Source: UBA1227 sp964539045
Lineage (GTDB): Bacteria > Bacillota > Clostridia > Oscillospirales > Acutalibacteraceae
Direction of reading: 5' to 3'
DNA length: 18,046 nt
Assembly: GCA_964539045.1 (NCBI GenBank)
Contig: CAZIHW010000100.1
Span: 1 to 18,046 of the forward strand
Numbering within the stretch: the stretch's first letter is position 1; each line of letters opens with the position of its first letter. A model generated the notes under the pieces. It did not search any database. It worked only from the letters and a program-made list of their open reading frames with translations, and had not been told where the DNA came from. The position numbers and the translations under genes were made by a program. Positions 5,952 to 12,943 of the stretch are shown piece by piece.

Positions 5952-7715
5952 ATGGGATATAAGCCTTATTCAGGATTTGAGCCGAAGTGGATAAAAGAGG
6001 CCGCACCTGCTGATTCTTATCGTTCAATCTTCCGTTGGGGAGATCCTAACCATTTCAAGTTCCCGAAAGAGTCGCTTTACAAAATGATGAAAGACAGACT
6101 TAACCTTACTGATGACGACTGCAAAGAGTACAGACTCGATACCGGTCTCGACAAGGTTGATTTTAAAGGGGAACATGCACCCAAGATAGCGCAGGAACAT
6201 GTAGATTTCTTTAAGAGCATATACGGAGATGATTGGTCGCAGTCTGACTATGACAGACTCTCTGTTGCATATGGTCAAACTGCATATGACCTTTACAGAG
6301 TCCGTGAGCATAAGTTTGACAGCTTACCTGATATCGTTCTCTATCCGAGCGAGTCTGAGCAGGTAGAGAAGACAGTGGACTATTGCGCGAAGAATAAGAT
6401 TCCTCTCTATGTATATGGCGGAGGATCTTCTGTAACAAGAGGCGTTGAGCCGGTTAAGGGCGGCGTTTCTCTTGATATGAGACGTAAGTTCACAAAGGTT
6501 CTCAATTTTAATGAGACAGACCAGACTATCACTGTTCAGGCAGGTATGTCGGGCCCTGATCTCGAAAAGCATCTTAACAATGCCGTAGCTGAGTTCGGTG
6601 CAAAGCGTGCTTATACATGCGGACACTTCCCACAGTCTTTTGAATATTCTTCTGTAGGCGGTTGGGTTGTAACAAGAGGCTCTGGTCAGAATTCAACATA
6701 CTACGGATGTATATCAGACATGGTTATGCAACAAAAGTATGCTACACCGAGAGGAAAGGTTTTGACTTCACGTTATCCTCGTGAAGCAACAGGTCCTAAT
6801 CTCAACCAGATCATGATGGGCTCTGAGGGTACATTCGGTGTTCTTACAGAAGTTACATTGAAGGTATTCAGATATATGCCTGAAAACAGAATTCGTTTTT
6901 CATACATATTCAAGACCTGGGAATCTGCAATGGATTTCGCTCGTGAGGCCCTTCAGAGTGAAGCCGGATTTTCTTCTGTATTCCGTCTTTCGGATCCTGA
7001 AGAGACAAACATGATGCTTCGTCTTTATAATGTAGATGAAACTCCTCTTCATCCTATACTTGAAAAACTCGGATACAAGGATATGGAGCGTTGCCTCTTC
7101 CTCGGATTTACAGACGGTGAGAAGGGATATTCAAGAAATGTTGCTAAGAACATATTCAAGATTGCCATGAAGCACGGCGCTCTTCCTCTTACCGGTTTCG
7201 TATGTAAGGGATGGGAAAAGGGAAGATTTGACGATCCTTACATGAGAGACTCTCTGCACGATTTCGGTGTAATTATCGACACTATGGAGTGTACTGTTAA
7301 CTGGTCAAATATGGCTCAGGTACACAGAGATGTAAGAGAAGTATGCCATGCCCGTCCGAATACAGTTGTAACAACACACATGTCACATTGCTATCCGCAG
7401 GGCGCAAACCTCTATTTCATCTTCATTTCAAAGATTGATAACTCAGATGAGTTCAAAGCATATCATGCGACTATACTTGATGCTATTCAAAAGTCGGGCG
7501 CAGCACTTTCCCACCATCATGGTATAGGTAAGATGTTCGCTCCCTGGCTTGAGGGCAATCTCGGTCGCACGGAGTATGGTGTTATAAGAACTCTTAAGGA
7601 GTATTTTGACCCTGATTACACAATGAACCCCGGCGGAACCATAGGTTTGGACCTTGATGAAAAGGATAAGAGGTTCCTTCGCGAAGGCTATTCAGATTGT
7701 AAAGACAGCAAGTAA
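5952..7715 (+). CDS. Alkylglycerone-phosphate synthase (AGPS)-like FAD-binding protein
   Basis: A 587-residue PCMH/VAO-fold flavoprotein. AGPS, in peroxisomes and a few bacteria, swaps the acyl chain of acyl-DHAP for a fatty alcohol, making the ether bond of ether lipids. Similarity to the remembered AGPS sequence runs along the protein: SLPDIVLYPSESEQV and VYGGGSSVTRG (FAD domain, from about 124), VQAGMSGPDLE, CGHFPQSFEYSSVGGWVVTR, MMGSEGTFGVLTE, FRLSDPEE, CYPQGANLYF and ALSHHHGIGK. AGPS active-site positions His300, Arg419, Tyr578 and His615-617 line up with His225, Arg345, Tyr481 and His521-523. The HHH triplet separates it from D-lactate and glycolate oxidases of the same fold. RBS AAAGGAGA lies about 7 bases before the ATG; the gap to DUF1667 is 25 bases. 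A terminator follows. There is no N-terminal targeting sequence. The main alternative is an uncharacterised 2-hydroxyacid or glycerol-phosphate dehydrogenase. Confidence 0.82.
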   Translation: MGYKPYSGFEPKWIKEAAPADSYRSIFRWGDPNHFKFPKESLYKMMKDRLNLTDDDCKEYRLDTGLDKVDFKGEHAPKIAQEHVDFFKSIYGDDWSQSDYDRLSVAYGQTAYDLYRVREHKFDSLPDIVLYPSESEQVEKTVDYCAKNKIPLYVYGGGSSVTRGVEPVKGGVSLDMRRKFTKVLNFNETDQTITVQAGMSGPDLEKHLNNAVAEFGAKRAYTCGHFPQSFEYSSVGGWVVTRGSGQNSTYYGCISDMVMQQKYATPRGKVLTSRYPREATGPNLNQIMMGSEGTFGVLTEVTLKVFRYMPENRIRFSYIFKTWESAMDFAREALQSEAGFSSVFRLSDPEETNMMLRLYNVDETPLHPILEKLGYKDMERCLFLGFTDGEKGYSRNVAKNIFKIAMKHGALPLTGFVCKGWEKGRFDDPYMRDSLHDFGVIIDTMECTVNWSNMAQVHRDVREVCHARPNTVVTTHMSHCYPQGANLYFIFISKIDNSDEFKAYHATILDAIQKSGAALSHHHGIGKMFAPWLEGNLGRTEYGVIRTLKEYFDPDYTMNPGGTIGLDLDEKDKRFLREGYSDCKDSK

Positions 7716-7750
7716 ACAGTAAGTAGTTTTACAAATTATCTAAAACACAG

Positions 7751-7786
7751 GAAGCACTGAAAGTTCTTAACTTTCAGTGCTTCTTT
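7751..7786 (+). terminator. Rho-independent terminator of the AGPS-like operon
   Basis: A perfect 15-bp stem (GAAGCACTGAAAGTT with its complement at 7769-7783) and a 3-base loop lie 35 bases after the stop. The T-run is short (TTT), so it may be partly leaky. A weaker hairpin without a T-run (GCAGGG/CCCTGC, 7826-7846) follows before the next promoter. Confidence 0.85.
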
Positions 7787-7856
7787 GCGCTGCATGCTAA
7801 AGGATTGCTCGCATTTTTGCGCCGCGCAGGGGGAAAGACTCCCTGCAAAACCGTAT

Positions 7857-7885
7857 TTGCTTTTTAGGTATATGAACAGTATAAT
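7857..7885 (+). promoter_or_regulatory. Promoter for the first glycerophosphotransferase gene
   Basis: TTGCTT (7857-7862), a 17-base spacer and TATAAT (7880-7885). The -10 box is perfect and the -35 box weak. The predicted start is near 7892, about 30 bases before the GTG start. Confidence 0.6.
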
Positions 7886-7923
7886 TAAAGCGATATGAAT
7901 TACTGTGTTTTGGGGGAAAAACA

Positions 7924-9693
7924 GTGAAATCAGATTTAATCTACAAAGCAGACATACGGAATGCCGAGATAATAAATTCACATCTTGTATTGAGCCTGAG
8001 GCTCACAAGTGCATACAGTCCCGAAGTTCATTCTCCGAAGGTTACTTTGGTTTTTGAGTCGGACAATGTATCGAGGTACATGCCTATACTTGTGAGAACT
8101 TACTATCAAAATGTGGACATGAAAACTTGTACGATAATAGCAGAGTATGCCTATGACCTCAGTAAGATATTTAACGAACCTATAAAAAATGAGACGGTTA
8201 AAGTCAGGATTTCTCTTTCATACGGTGATGAGTACATAGACTCTCTTCCTTTGGAAGTAAGCGGAGATATCTGCTGTGATGACGAGTTCATCATAGAGTG
8301 CAATGATAGATTGGAAATAAGGAGAAAAGAACCTTTTATCGAAGAAAAGATAAATCCGTTTGTTTATGCTTTAAAGGCGATTATAGGCGGTATTTACTAT
8401 TTGTTTGTGAGAGTAATAGGATTTCTGTTTATACCATTCTTACTACTCGATTCATTAATGGCTTATCTCGGATTTAAATCCGGCTACGTTTCCAAGAAAA
8501 ACCGTACCATAATCAGATATGTGATTGATTATGTACGTGTGGGATTCAAAGCAATAACCCGTGAAGATATCGGCCGCAAGCATATGAAGAAGAGCTTTGT
8601 AAAATTTATTATATGCATACTTCAAAAAGCAAATGTAGTGCCGAACAGAGTTACCTTCTTATCTAACAGAAGGGACGATCTGTCAGGTAATTTCGAGGGT
8701 GTATATGATGCCTTAAAGGATGACGATTCACTTGAGATAAAGATGCTTCTTACTCCGGCACCGATGCACAGAATGGCATTTTCAGAGATACTTAAATTCG
8801 CGTGGCTGTACTCTACTTCCAAGATTGTGATAATAGACGACTTCTATGAACTCACAAGCATGGTTCCAAAGAAAAAAGAAGTCAAGCTTGTCCAGATATG
8901 GCATGCCTGCGGCGCCTTTAAGACATTTGGATTTTCTCGACTGGGAAAACCGGGAGGTCCGAGGCAGAGCTCAGTTAATCACAGGATGTATGACAGAGCC
9001 ATAGTAAGCTCAAACGAGATAAGACGTTTCTACGCAGAGGGATTCGGTATACCCATAGAGAATGTTGTAGCGACGGGCGTGCCCAGGACAGATATGTTCT
9101 TCGATGAGAGTGTGAGGACGGAAAAACGGTCCGAGTTTTATGCAATGTATCCGCAACTGAAGGATAAAAAAATAATTCTGTTTGCTCCCACATTCAGAGG
9201 CAATGGACGGCTTACCGGAAATTATCCGATGACGAGATTTGATTTGAGAGCTATTTACGAGAGTCTCAACGGAGAATATGCCATACTGGTGAAGATGCAC
9301 CCGTTTGTAAATGATGAGGTTGTGATACCAAAGGAGTATGAAGATAGCATTATTAATTTCTCGGAAAATTCCGAACTTAATGATTTGCTGTTTATAACAG
9401 ATATTCTGATAACCGATTACTCATCCGCATGTTTTGAGGCTTCACTTCTTGATATACCTATGATTTTCTATGCCTACGACCTTTCCGAGTACATAGCAAC
9501 CAGAGATTTTTACTATGAGTATGAGCAATTCATACCCGGTAAACTTGTAAGAACTCAAGCGGAATTGGTAAGAGCTATCAAAGACGGTGATCTGGAAACT
9601 GAAAAAATAGAGGCGTTTAAGACGAAATTCTTTGATCATCTTGACGGAAATTCCGCCCAGAGGGTCGCAGACATGATAAGGTCACTTTTGTAA
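7924..9693 (+). CDS. CDP-glycerol glycerophosphotransferase family protein with N-terminal extension
   Basis: A 589-residue TagB/TagF-type (Glyphos_transf) enzyme. The family moves glycerol phosphate, or other alditol phosphates, from CDP-linked donors onto teichoic-acid-like polymers at the inner face of the membrane. Residues 1-140 are a beta-rich domain I cannot name. Residues about 145-183 are strongly hydrophobic (IIGGIYYLFVRVIGFLFIPF), one or two membrane segments or a re-entrant anchor. The catalytic domain covers about 245-589: QIWHACGAFKTFG (His327), FAPTFRG, KMHPF (His459), ITDYSS (from 496) and FYAYDL followed by RDFYYEYEQFIPG. The two conserved His residues and the D-Y-S-S motif are intact, so it should be active. 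The GTG start is supported by GGGGGA seven bases upstream. It converges with a paralogue and lacks neighbouring CDP-glycerol synthesis genes (tagD) here, so donor identity is open. Confidence 0.88.
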   Translation: MKSDLIYKADIRNAEIINSHLVLSLRLTSAYSPEVHSPKVTLVFESDNVSRYMPILVRTYYQNVDMKTCTIIAEYAYDLSKIFNEPIKNETVKVRISLSYGDEYIDSLPLEVSGDICCDDEFIIECNDRLEIRRKEPFIEEKINPFVYALKAIIGGIYYLFVRVIGFLFIPFLLLDSLMAYLGFKSGYVSKKNRTIIRYVIDYVRVGFKAITREDIGRKHMKKSFVKFIICILQKANVVPNRVTFLSNRRDDLSGNFEGVYDALKDDDSLEIKMLLTPAPMHRMAFSEILKFAWLYSTSKIVIIDDFYELTSMVPKKKEVKLVQIWHACGAFKTFGFSRLGKPGGPRQSSVNHRMYDRAIVSSNEIRRFYAEGFGIPIENVVATGVPRTDMFFDESVRTEKRSEFYAMYPQLKDKKIILFAPTFRGNGRLTGNYPMTRFDLRAIYESLNGEYAILVKMHPFVNDEVVIPKEYEDSIINFSENSELNDLLFITDILITDYSSACFEASLLDIPMIFYAYDLSEYIATRDFYYEYEQFIPGKLVRTQAELVRAIKDGDLETEKIEAFKTKFFDHLDGNSAQRVADMIRSLL

Positions 9694-9735
9694 AACATTT
9701 TTCAGAAATGGAAAATGACGTTCTTATGGATTTAG

Positions 9736-9784
9736 AAAAAGCCAATGAAAATGTGAGGAAACGCACATTTCATTGGCTCTTTTT
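9736..9784. terminator. Bidirectional terminator between convergent glycerophosphotransferase genes
   Basis: GCCAATGAAAATGTG (9741-9755) pairs with CACATTTCATTGGC (9764-9777) with one bulged A. An A-run precedes it (9736-9740) and a T-run follows (9780-9784), so it can stop transcription from both sides. Confidence 0.88.
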
Positions 9785-9813
9785 CTATACCAAAATCACA
9801 TAATATTGCTAAG

Positions 9814-11019
9814 TCAAATAGTATTCCTAAAGTATTCGATAATCCTTTTTGTTGAATTTCCATCGCAAGCGGACATGAATTTTTTTGAAAATTCGAGAGT
9901 CCGATTATCAATGTGATCATCGAATAGCTTTGATAACAATTCTTCTTCGCTGCCGGCTATACATCCCGGTACAAAGTCCTTATAAGGATAATAAAAATCT
10001 CTTTCACCTTCATAGGACTTCAGATCATAAGCATAAAATATTGCAGGACGGCCCAGCATAGAATACTCGAAAATAATCGAGGAGTAGTCCGTAATAAGCA
10101 AATCTGCAGCTGCTATGCAAATGTTTGTATCCACCCCTGATACGTTGAAAATTGAGTCTGAGTCCTTGATGTCGTCTTTTATATTATCCGAAACAAACGG
10201 ATGGAGCTTAATTAAAAAGACGGTATCATTGCCGTGTTCTTCTATTTGTGAAGAGAGCTTTGAAAAATCCAACTGAATACCCGATTTTGCCGAGGTTACA
10301 TTGCTGCCTCTGAACGTCGGAGCATAGAGAATAATACGTTTTTTTGAGAACTCTTCGTAGCTTGTGAACTCGTGTTGAAGTTCGGGGATTTTATAGTATA
10401 ACTCCTGCTTTGCACGGCTTAAAAAATCACAGTCGAAGAGAATATCTGTTTTAGGGATGCCCAGAGGTTTTATTATCTCTCTCGGGCAATTGAAAGCTTC
10501 GCTGTAGTGCGGGATTACTTCCTGCGAGGACACACATACAAGAGTGTAACAATTATGCATTGGGAAGGTTTCCGCTGATTCTTTATCAGCTCCGAAGCTT
10601 TTGTCTATGGTAGAGTATCCCCATTTTTTGAATGCCCCGGAACCATGCCAAAGCTGAACAACCTCTTTGTCCTTCGGTCTTTTTACAGCGTAAGCGGGGA
10701 GATAGCTCTCCGTTAAAAACAGCGCTTTACATTTGGCATATCCTTTTAAAAATCTTATGTAGGACAGTGATCTGCTTAGTCTTACCTGTACTTTATTGCC
10801 CGAGACCTGCGACGGGAAACACTTCAACAACTTAAAGCCGCCTTCATCTTCCAAGGCAGCGAAAAGGGGTTTCATATTTTCCGTAAGGTCGGGTGAATAT
10901 GGGTCTGCGAAGAGTATAGTCTTATCATCGGTTTTGTAGATGGCCCGGTATATAGTGAAAAGTAGAGGCCACAGTATTTTATACTCAAAGAGACTCAAGA
11001 TTTTTGATATGTTTTTCAT
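9814..11019 (-). CDS. CDP-glycerol glycerophosphotransferase family protein, short form
   Basis: A 401-residue second member of the TagB/TagF family, made almost entirely of the catalytic region. Motifs: VQLWHGSGAFKKWG (His125), YAPTFRG, LIKLHPF (His273), ITDYSSIIFEYSMLG, and FYAYDL followed by RDFYYPYKDFVPG. It lacks the beta-rich and hydrophobic N-terminal region of its convergent neighbour; only a moderately hydrophobic segment (EYKILWPLLFTIYRAIY, residues about 13-29) could touch the membrane. I chose ATG 11019 over the in-frame GTG at 11034 because neither has a Shine-Dalgarno sequence and the GTG overlaps a good -10 box. With the promoter at 11026-11054 the ATG would be at or next to the transcript's first base, a leaderless start. 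In teichoic acid systems, short members are often primases (TagB-like) and long ones polymerases (TagF-like); that division is only a suggestion here. Confidence 0.88.
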   Translation of the reverse strand: MKNISKILSLFEYKILWPLLFTIYRAIYKTDDKTILFADPYSPDLTENMKPLFAALEDEGGFKLLKCFPSQVSGNKVQVRLSRSLSYIRFLKGYAKCKALFLTESYLPAYAVKRPKDKEVVQLWHGSGAFKKWGYSTIDKSFGADKESAETFPMHNCYTLVCVSSQEVIPHYSEAFNCPREIIKPLGIPKTDILFDCDFLSRAKQELYYKIPELQHEFTSYEEFSKKRIILYAPTFRGSNVTSAKSGIQLDFSKLSSQIEEHGNDTVFLIKLHPFVSDNIKDDIKDSDSIFNVSGVDTNICIAAADLLITDYSSIIFEYSMLGRPAIFYAYDLKSYEGERDFYYPYKDFVPGCIAGSEEELLSKLFDDHIDNRTLEFSKKFMSACDGNSTKRIIEYFRNTI

Positions 11020-11025
11020 AACTAG

Positions 11026-11054
11026 AGTATACACGTTTAATTATTGATTTACAA
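11026..11054 (-). promoter_or_regulatory. Promoter for the short glycerophosphotransferase gene, probably leaderless
   Basis: On the minus strand TTGTAA (11054-11049), a 17-base spacer and TATACT (11031-11026) are followed by only six bases (CTAGTT) before ATG 11019. Transcription would begin at or within a base or two of the start codon. Confidence 0.6.
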
Positions 11055-11072
11055 ACTCTTTTGTTGTAATAT

Positions 11073-11089
11073 CTTCGTAGAATACGAAG
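11073..11089. promoter_or_regulatory. Inverted repeat in the divergent glycerophosphotransferase/pyrophosphatase region
   Basis: CTTCGTA-GAA-TACGAAG is a perfect 7-bp dyad with a 3-base centre, followed by the AT-rich segment TATTATATATT (11090-11100) that may hold the -10 box of the pyrophosphatase gene. It is a candidate regulator site; no -35/-10 pair with standard spacing could be fixed here. Confidence 0.45.
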
Positions 11090-11098
11090 TATTATATA

Positions 11099-11128
11099 TT
11101 TGCAGATATTTGCGGATGTTTGCAGAGT
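11099..11128. repeat. Three 10-bp direct repeats upstream of the pyrophosphatase gene
   Basis: TTTGCAGATA, TTTGCGGATG and TTTGCAGAGT follow head to tail with exact 10-bp period, starting at 11099, 11109 and 11119. This is about one helical turn, so all copies face the same side of the DNA. They lie 31 bases before the start codon, in the promoter-proximal or leader region. Confidence 0.8.
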
Positions 11129-11158
11129 GATTTATTTGCTTTTTCTCGGAGGCTTTTT

Positions 11159-12487
11159 ATGGAAAATATCTATATAACAGGACATTGCAATCCTGATACG
11201 GATTCTATAGTTTCGGCCATTGCTTATGCTGCTTTGAAAAATTCGTTGGGTGAGCGGCAATATATTGCTGCCCGACTCGGCAATGTAAGTGACGAGACTC
11301 AGTCCATACTCGATATGTTTGATTGCGAGGCTCCGAAGCTCATAACCAATGTGCGTACGCAGGTGTCCGATCTTGCTTATGACACACCGCCGACACTGGG
11401 AGGCAATGTAACAGTAAAAAAAGCGTGGGACTCTTTAAAGGAATCGGGGCGGAGCTCTGTTCCCGTTGTTGACGATAAGGGACATCTTTTCGGTATGCTC
11501 ACATCGGGCGATATAGCATCATATGCAATGAACTCCATATGCAAGCTTGAAAAGGATGAGATTCCCACCTGCGATATTATGCAGTTTTTGTCAGTTCCCA
11601 TTAAGGACATATGTACAACTGATGATATACAGTGCTTTTGCGTTGATGATTATATAGATGATGTAAAGGATGTCGTATTGAGAACGAGATTCAGATCTTA
11701 TCCGGTTCTTGATACGGATGGGGTAGTTTTGGGATGCCTCGGAAGATTCCATCTTATCAGACCCAATAGGAAAAAGGTTGTGTTGGTAGACCACAACGAG
11801 CTTTCACAGTCCATACCCGGGCTCAAGCAGGCTGAAATTCTTGAGATAGTTGATCACCACAGACTTGCGGATATACAGACTGCTTCTCCCGTATTCTTCA
11901 GAAATGAGCCCCTGGGCAGCACCGCGACTATAGTTGCGACTATGTATAAAGAGAAGGGTGTTTTGCCGGAAAAGAAGATTGCAGGTCTTTTGGCCTCGGC
12001 AATTATATCTGATACCGTAATGTTCAAGTCGCCGACTTGTACGGCATATGACCGTGAGATTGCAGAACATATGGCTGATATAGCCGGTGTAACTCTGGAT
12101 GAGATAGGCAATACCATGTTTGCATCCGGAGCTTCTTCGGATAAACCGGTAGATGAACTCATCTATACTGATTTTAAAGAATTCCGTATTGCCGGATATA
12201 AGCTCGGCATAGGCCAGATAACTTGCCTGAATTCTGAAGTGCTTTGCGAGAGGAAAGCTGAGTTTCTTGAAGAGATGGATAAGAAGAAGCGCATTGAGAA
12301 TTATGATTTTATACTTCTTATGCTTACCGATGTTTTAAAAGAGGGTACATTGCTCTTGTTCATAGGTGATGAGGATACCATATCGCAGGCTTATGATGTG
12401 AAGGCTGCTAATAACGAGGTCTTCCTCCCGAAGGTTATGTCCAGGAAAAAACAAATTGTTCCGAGACTTTCGGAACTTTGGGGATAA
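11159..12487 (+). CDS. ppaC: Manganese-dependent family II inorganic pyrophosphatase with CBS domains
   Basis: A 442-residue DHH-superfamily enzyme that hydrolyses pyrophosphate to two phosphates in the cytoplasm, pulling biosynthetic reactions forward. The metal-site motifs are intact: GHCNPDTDS (His9, Asp13, Asp15), DHN (from Asp211) and DHH (from Asp232). The C-terminal DHHA2 domain ends in SRKKQIVPRL. Two CBS domains are inserted between the first and second motifs (about residues 70-200; VPVVDDKGHLFGMLTSGDI and YPVLDTDGVVLGCLGRFHLI). In characterised CBS-pyrophosphatases they bind adenine nucleotides. Length shows that the DRTGG domain found between the CBS domains in many clostridial forms is absent. 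ATG 11159 is chosen because GGAGG lies 6 bases upstream (11148-11152); an in-frame ATG at 11120 has no such site. It is monocistronic, with a terminator after it. Confidence 0.94.
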   Translation: MENIYITGHCNPDTDSIVSAIAYAALKNSLGERQYIAARLGNVSDETQSILDMFDCEAPKLITNVRTQVSDLAYDTPPTLGGNVTVKKAWDSLKESGRSSVPVVDDKGHLFGMLTSGDIASYAMNSICKLEKDEIPTCDIMQFLSVPIKDICTTDDIQCFCVDDYIDDVKDVVLRTRFRSYPVLDTDGVVLGCLGRFHLIRPNRKKVVLVDHNELSQSIPGLKQAEILEIVDHHRLADIQTASPVFFRNEPLGSTATIVATMYKEKGVLPEKKIAGLLASAIISDTVMFKSPTCTAYDREIAEHMADIAGVTLDEIGNTMFASGASSDKPVDELIYTDFKEFRIAGYKLGIGQITCLNSEVLCERKAEFLEEMDKKKRIENYDFILLMLTDVLKEGTLLLFIGDEDTISQAYDVKAANNEVFLPKVMSRKKQIVPRLSELWG

Positions 12488-12543
12488 ACTGCCGGCGCGA
12501 ATTTGAACTCGCCCAAAACGGCGGAAGCATGTCGGCAAATTAA

Positions 12544-12575
12544 GAAAGGACCCACCGTAAACGGTCGGCCCTTTC
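12544..12575. terminator. Terminator between the convergent pyrophosphatase and spore-protein genes
   Basis: GAAAGGACCCACCGT and ACGGTCGGCCCTTTC form a 15-bp stem with two mismatches and an AA loop. Reading the minus strand, a T-rich tract (TTTCTTAATTT) follows, so it mainly suits the spore-protein transcript. In the plus direction only CTTTC follows. Confidence 0.7.
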
Positions 12576-12589
12576 AATGATGCTATTGC

Positions 12590-12781
12590 TTACTTCATGC
12601 CTTTTTCATAAGACTCGATCATCTTTTTAACCATCTGGCCACCGATTGATCCGGCCTGCTTAGAAGTAAGGTCACCGTTGTATCCCTGCTTTAAGTTAAC
12701 GCCTACATCAGATGCAGCTTCCATCTTAAAGCGGTCAAGTGCTTCTCTTGCACCCGGTACAACACTTTTATTGCCCTTCAT
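12590..12781 (-). CDS. Alpha/beta-type small acid-soluble spore protein (SASP)
   Basis: A 63-residue DNA-binding protein that coats and protects DNA in dormant spores and is degraded by the GPR protease at germination. The sequence keeps the family blocks: EALDRFKMEAASDVGV, containing the region of the GPR cut, and DLTSKQAGSIGGQMVKKMIE, the C-terminal DNA-binding helix. Start: ATG 12781 with AAGGAG nine bases upstream (12791-12796); the longer in-frame extension to 12865 lacks a ribosome site and family similarity. It is monocistronic, between two terminators. Expression should depend on the forespore sigma factor sigma-G; only a weak match to such a promoter was found (TACACTA, 12826-12820 on the minus strand). 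This gene is the best evidence that the organism makes spores. Confidence 0.93.
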   Translation of the reverse strand: MKGNKSVVPGAREALDRFKMEAASDVGVNLKQGYNGDLTSKQAGSIGGQMVKKMIESYEKGMK

Positions 12782-12885
12782 TTTGTTACACTCCTTAATT
12801 TTTTTTGCGTCTGCAAGAATAGTGTAGGTTAAAAAGTTCGATATATAAGAGTGAATTTTTTCCAAGCTTTATTAATTTTGGAAAT

Positions 12886-12917
12886 AAAAAACCGACTATC
12901 AGAATTGATAGTCGGTT
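12886..12917 (-). terminator. Rho-independent terminator of the two-flavoprotein operon
   Basis: A perfect 12-bp stem (AACCGACTATCA, 12890-12901, with TGATAGTCGGTT, 12906-12917) and a 4-base loop. On the minus strand it is followed by a run of six T (plus-strand A-run 12886-12891). It lies 26 bases past the stop codon at 12944. Confidence 0.93.
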
Positions 12918-12943
12918 TCTATTTGCCAACGTATGCTTCCGGG

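Noticed and set aside
7826..7846. Hairpin GCAGGG/CCCTGC between the operon terminator and the next promoter
   Set aside because: No T-run on either strand and it lies outside the predicted transcript of the next gene; may be chance.
7716..7923. Riboswitch or small RNA in the second-longest intergenic gap
   Set aside because: Apart from a terminator, one weak hairpin and a promoter, no conserved riboswitch core or second terminator is recognisable.
12820..12826. Possible sigma-G -10 box (TACACTA, minus strand) for the spore protein gene
   Set aside because: Placement is right but only 5 of 7 positions fit, and no good -35 box is found 17-18 bases upstream; too weak to annotate.
12782..12865. 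N-terminal extension of the spore protein to an in-frame start at 12865
   Set aside because: SASPs are about 60-70 residues, a proper ribosome site precedes ATG 12781, and the extension resembles no SASP N-terminus.
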